Source: Phaeobacter gallaeciensis (GTDB taxonomy: Bacteria; Pseudomonadota; Alphaproteobacteria; Rhodobacterales; Rhodobacteraceae). From it: 64,000 bases of DNA. Location: the NCBI RefSeq assembly GCF_001678945.1, contig NZ_CP015124.1:3076001-3140000 (forward strand). Reading direction: 5' to 3'. Position 1 is the stretch's first letter. Each line of letters starts with the position of its first letter. Below, one piece after another: positions 61,433 to 64,000 of this stretch. The notes under the pieces were generated by a model. That model saw nothing but the letters and a program-made list of their open reading frames with translations. It was not told the origin of the DNA and did not search any database. Made by a program: the position numbers and the translations under genes.

Positions 61433-62353
61433 ATGCCCTCAGAAATCCGTCTCGCATTTGAACACCCTTCGGAACGGTCGATTGCGACCGCCAGCGGTGG
61501 TCCTCTGGACCGGATCTCGCTGCGGGATCACCTGGTCGAAGTGGAAATCGGCGCCTTTCAGGCCGAGCGCGGCACTACACAGAGAATCTGTTTCAATGTG
61601 GTGGTCGAAGTGGCGCCGCTGCCTGCGGATCTGGATGATGATGTCGACCGCATCCTGTCCTATGACAAGGTGACCGAGGCAATCGCCTATGAGCTGGCCG
61701 CCGAGCGGCTGAACCTCCTTGAAACTCTGGCCGAACGCGTGGCCGAACGGGTCCTGCTGGAACCGCAGGCGATCCGCTGTTTCGTGCGGGTGGAGAAACT
61801 GGACCGTGGACCGGGGGCGCTGGGGGTGGAAATCGTCCGCTCCAAGGATCAGGTCACGCACACGGTGGACGAAGGCGAAGTCCCGCATCCGCGCCTGATG
61901 TACCTGTCCAATGAGGCCATCGACAGCGACAATCTGACCGGCTGGATCGATCAGATGGAGTGTCGTCAACGACCGCTGATCCTTTGTGTCGGCGCGCATC
62001 CTCTTGCGGTGCCGCAGACCGGCCACAAGATGACCCAGCGCCGGATCGACCTTTTGGCGATCGAGCAGAACGCTTGGCGTCTGGCGGCCAAGGACCACCG
62101 CTGCGTTGTGGTGGCGACCCGGACTGAATTGGACTGGGCGATGAAAAACGGCCAGATCTGCGTCTGGGCCCCGTCCAAGATCGTTCTGGATGCCGTCGAT
62201 GGTCCTTCCGCGGCCCCTGCCGAAGCGGTTGCGCTTGCCTCGTGGTTTGCGGCAACATTCGAAGCAGGAGAGATGATCGTGATCGGTGCGGACCTGCCGG
62301 CCGATCCGCAGGTGCCCTTGCGCGCCGTCGATATGGAGCAAACCACACTGTGA
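61433..62353 (+). CDS. folB: Dihydroneopterin aldolase with an extra C-terminal domain
   Basis: 306 residues, whereas FolB alone is about 120. Residues about 25-130 are the FolB domain: LRDHLVEVEIGAFQAERGTT, ICFNVVVEVAPL, then LSYDKVTEAIAYELAAERLN, LLETLAERVAERVLLEPQA and VRVEKLD. The following 170 residues (LILCVGAHPLAVPQTGHKMT and ATFEAGEMIVIGADLPADPQ) form a second domain I cannot assign. FolB converts 7,8-dihydroneopterin to 6-hydroxymethyl-dihydropterin in folate synthesis. Its stop overlaps the folP start. ATG 61433 has AAGG upstream. Confidence 0.85.
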   Translation: MPSEIRLAFEHPSERSIATASGGPLDRISLRDHLVEVEIGAFQAERGTTQRICFNVVVEVAPLPADLDDDVDRILSYDKVTEAIAYELAAERLNLLETLAERVAERVLLEPQAIRCFVRVEKLDRGPGALGVEIVRSKDQVTHTVDEGEVPHPRLMYLSNEAIDSDNLTGWIDQMECRQRPLILCVGAHPLAVPQTGHKMTQRRIDLLAIEQNAWRLAAKDHRCVVVATRTELDWAMKNGQICVWAPSKIVLDAVDGPSAAPAEAVALASWFAATFEAGEMIVIGADLPADPQVPLRAVDMEQTTL

Positions 62354-63348
62354 TGTATTACCGCCCGCTGGTGCAGCACGGAGACCTCCGCCCCGAAGGG
62401 GCGGTGCCCCTGGCGGGCGGATCTTCACTGTGGTTTTCCGAGGCAGAGGTGCTGAGCCGCGATGCGCCGCCGTGCCTTATTCCAGCAGGGCTTATCCCGG
62501 AAGACATCTGTCACCGGCTGAGTGGCCGCCGCGCTGCGATTGCCGGTCTTGATATGACCCAGCCGCAGGTCATGGGGATTCTGAACGTCACCCCGGACAG
62601 TTTTTCAGACGGTGGCCGCCACAGCGGGGTAGAGGCAGGCTGCGCTGCCGCCCTGCGGATGGTCGAGGAAGGCGCTTCGATCATCGATGTGGGCGGCGAA
62701 TCGACCCGCCCCGGCGCGGATTTCATCCCCGAAGACGAGGAAATCGCCCGCACCGCGCCGGTGATTGCCGCCATCCGCGAGGTGTCGCAGGTGGCCATAT
62801 CCATCGACACCCGCAAGGCCGAGGTCGCCGCGGAAACGCTGGAGGCCGGGGCCGGGCTGATCAACGATGTGTCGGGATTTACCTTTGATGCCGCATTGGC
62901 GCCGCTGGCGGCGCAGGCCGGGGTGCCGGTCTGCGTGATGCATGCGCAGGGCGATCCCGCAACCATGCAGGAAAACCCGGTTTATGAAAATGTGCTGCTG
63001 GACGTCTATGACTTTCTGGCGGCGCAGGTGGACCGGCTCGAGGCGACTGGGGTTCTGCGGGACCGGATCGTCATCGATCCCGGCATCGGCTTTGGCAAGA
63101 CGCAGGAGCACAACCTGACCCTGCTGCGTAATCTTAGCCTGTTTCATGGTCTTGGCTGTCCGATCCTTCTGGGCGTGTCGCGCAAGGGCTTCATCGGAAA
63201 GATCGGTCAGGCACCTGCACCAGATGCCCGCGCGCCGGGATCAATCGCCGTCGGGCTGGCTGGTCTGGCGCAGGGCGTTCAGATTCTGCGCGTGCATGAC
63301 GTGGCAGAGACCGCGCAGGCCGTGCGCCTGTGGCAGGCTGTGCGCTGA
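62353..63348 (+). CDS. folP: Dihydropteroate synthase
   Basis: 331 residues. The core shows PQVMGILNVTPDSFSDGGRH, SIIDVGGESTRPGADFIPED, ISIDTRKAEVAAETLEAGAG, INDVSGFTFDAAL and the last SRKGFIGKI. It joins pterin pyrophosphate and p-aminobenzoate and is the sulfonamide target. An N-terminal extension of about 65 residues, typical for this bacterial group, precedes the core. It is coupled to folB by a one-base overlap (TGATG); the next step genes (folC, folA) are not in this window. Confidence 0.95.
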   Translation: MYYRPLVQHGDLRPEGAVPLAGGSSLWFSEAEVLSRDAPPCLIPAGLIPEDICHRLSGRRAAIAGLDMTQPQVMGILNVTPDSFSDGGRHSGVEAGCAAALRMVEEGASIIDVGGESTRPGADFIPEDEEIARTAPVIAAIREVSQVAISIDTRKAEVAAETLEAGAGLINDVSGFTFDAALAPLAAQAGVPVCVMHAQGDPATMQENPVYENVLLDVYDFLAAQVDRLEATGVLRDRIVIDPGIGFGKTQEHNLTLLRNLSLFHGLGCPILLGVSRKGFIGKIGQAPAPDARAPGSIAVGLAGLAQGVQILRVHDVAETAQAVRLWQAVR

Positions 63349-63356
63349 AAACAGGC

Positions 63357-64000
63357 TTAGGCGCGTGAGAACAGGCGGCGCAGGGCGCCCCATTGGCTGA
63401 TGCAGAGGCCGCTCAGGATCAGGGCCATCGCCAAAAGCATCGAGGCGGGCAGGGCTTCGCCCAGAAAGACCGCACCAATGACCACGGCCCAGACAGGCAC
63501 CTGATAATTCGTCAGGGTCATGAAGGTGGGGCCGGCCTCGCGCACCACAATCACCCGCAGGAAATTGGCGGCAGCGGTTGGGATCAGCCCCAGGAAGGCG
63601 ATAATCGCAAGAGTGTGCGTATCCGGCATGACCGGAGGGCCTTCGATGGCCCAGGCTGTGGGCAGGATGATGACGCTGCCGATGACCAGCAGGATCGCGG
63701 CAAGACCCACCGGATCGACGGGCGGCAGGCGGCGGGTCAGGATCGAGCTGACCGCATAGCATCCTGCGGCAGAGAGGCAGGCGATACGGCCCAGAAGTTC
63801 CAGCTCTGAATTGCTGCTTTCAAAGGCCTTGCCGCCGATCAGCAGGGTAACACCGACAAAACCGATCACAAAGCCGACGACGCGCCGCAGGATCATGCGC
63901 TCGCCGGGTACAAAGAAATGCGCCAAGGGGAGCACAAAGAGCGGGATTGCTGCCATGCTAAGCCCCGTGAAGCCGGCCGAGACATGCTGCTGTCCCCAAT
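63357..64000 (-). CDS. DMT-superfamily permease (EamA), 5' part outside the window
   Basis: At least 214 codons; the N-terminus lies beyond the right edge, and the frame stays open through position 64000 (upstream residues WGQQHVSAGFTGLS). Multiple hydrophobic segments with EamA/RhaT features: VVGFVIGFVGVTLLIGGKAF, CLSAAGCYAVSSILTRRLPP and FLGLIPTAAANFLRVIVVRE, then VWAVVIGAVFLGEALPASML. It is likely an inner-membrane exporter of small metabolites. It is convergent with folP, eight bases apart. Confidence 0.88.
   Translation of the reverse strand, partial: WGQQHVSAGFTGLSMAAIPLFVLPLAHFFVPGERMILRRVVGFVIGFVGVTLLIGGKAFESSNSELELLGRIACLSAAGCYAVSSILTRRLPPVDPVGLAAILLVIGSVIILPTAWAIEGPPVMPDTHTLAIIAFLGLIPTAAANFLRVIVVREAGPTFMTLTNYQVPVWAVVIGAVFLGEALPASMLLAMALILSGLCISQWGALRRLFSRA

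Noticed and set aside
1-64000. tRNA, rRNA, CRISPR array, insertion sequence or prophage
   Set aside because: I read the intergenic gaps on both strands and saw no cloverleaf-like sequence with CCA-type ends, no regularly spaced repeats and no transposase or integrase reading frame. A tRNA or RNA-family search would settle small RNA genes, which I cannot exclude.

Overview
The window is a GC-rich, gene-dense chromosomal segment that looks like a marine Rhodobacteraceae (Roseobacter group, Phaeobacter/Leisingera/Ruegeria type). The reasons are the Flp pilins with a G|AVTVDW processing site, the coxB-ctaB-small ORF-ctaG-coxC-SURF1-thrC-M16-rimJ order, a small DUF6446-type gene between glyQ and glyS, a PPDK-like gene after glyS, and a Hint-domain protein. 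I assign these by recognition of sequence families, not by a database search. I see no insertion sequence, prophage, CRISPR array, rRNA or tRNA.

Layout. 0-3 kb (minus): a ligase-associated DNA repair pair, PdeM-type phosphoesterase (cut by the left edge) and DEXH helicase. 2.9-5.2 kb: MarR regulator divergent from a 14-helix MFS efflux pump. 5.3-17.4 kb (minus): a Tad/Flp pilus locus with two pilins, CpaB, secretin, OmpA-like lipoprotein, CpaE/TadZ, CpaF/TadA, TadB, TadC, two TPR lipoproteins, prepilin peptidase and a MoxR-like AAA ATPase. Two strong intrinsic terminators lie inside this locus. 17.8-18.6 kb: lytic transglycosylase. 18.6-21.9 kb: a TetR regulator with three copies of its likely operator, facing a small exported protein, a DUF1348 protein, a PNPOx-like flavoprotein and an alpha/beta hydrolase. 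22.2-24.9 kb: succinyl-CoA:3-ketoacid CoA transferase and the Hint protein. 25-30.9 kb (minus): topA, dprA, tldD.

31-38.6 kb (plus): the cytochrome aa3 oxidase subunit II/III and assembly operon (coxB, ctaB, small membrane protein, ctaG, coxC, SURF1), running on into thrC, an M16 peptidase and a RimJ-like acetyltransferase with overlapping start and stop codons. A perfect FNR-type site precedes it. 38.9-42.6 kb: exported MBL-fold protein, GlcD-like FAD oxidase, MFS transporter. 42.7-45 kb (minus): fasciclin protein, apt and mtnP; the last two act in sequence in methylthioadenosine and adenine salvage. 45-47.8 kb: MerR regulator divergent from a DUF2938 membrane protein, then a SulP transporter. 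48-51.8 kb: small enzymes (hexapeptide acetyltransferase, flavin reductase-like, GNAT, Nudix, DUF1178, SDR).

51.8-60.5 kb: an exported SPOR/peptidoglycan-binding protein whose trypsin-like domain has lost His and Ser, then glyQ, DUF6446, glyS and a PPDK-like protein with a degraded ATP-grasp half. 60.6-64 kb: SleB-type cell-wall hydrolase, folB (with an extra C-terminal domain) overlapping folP, and a DMT permease cut by the right edge.

Most genes are conserved housekeeping or envelope genes. The less ordinary signals are the triple TetR operator array, a three-copy intergenic repeat family with constant ends and a variable hairpin, the pseudoprotease, the altered PPDK, the FolB fusion, and terminators and palindromes placed at decisive points in operons.
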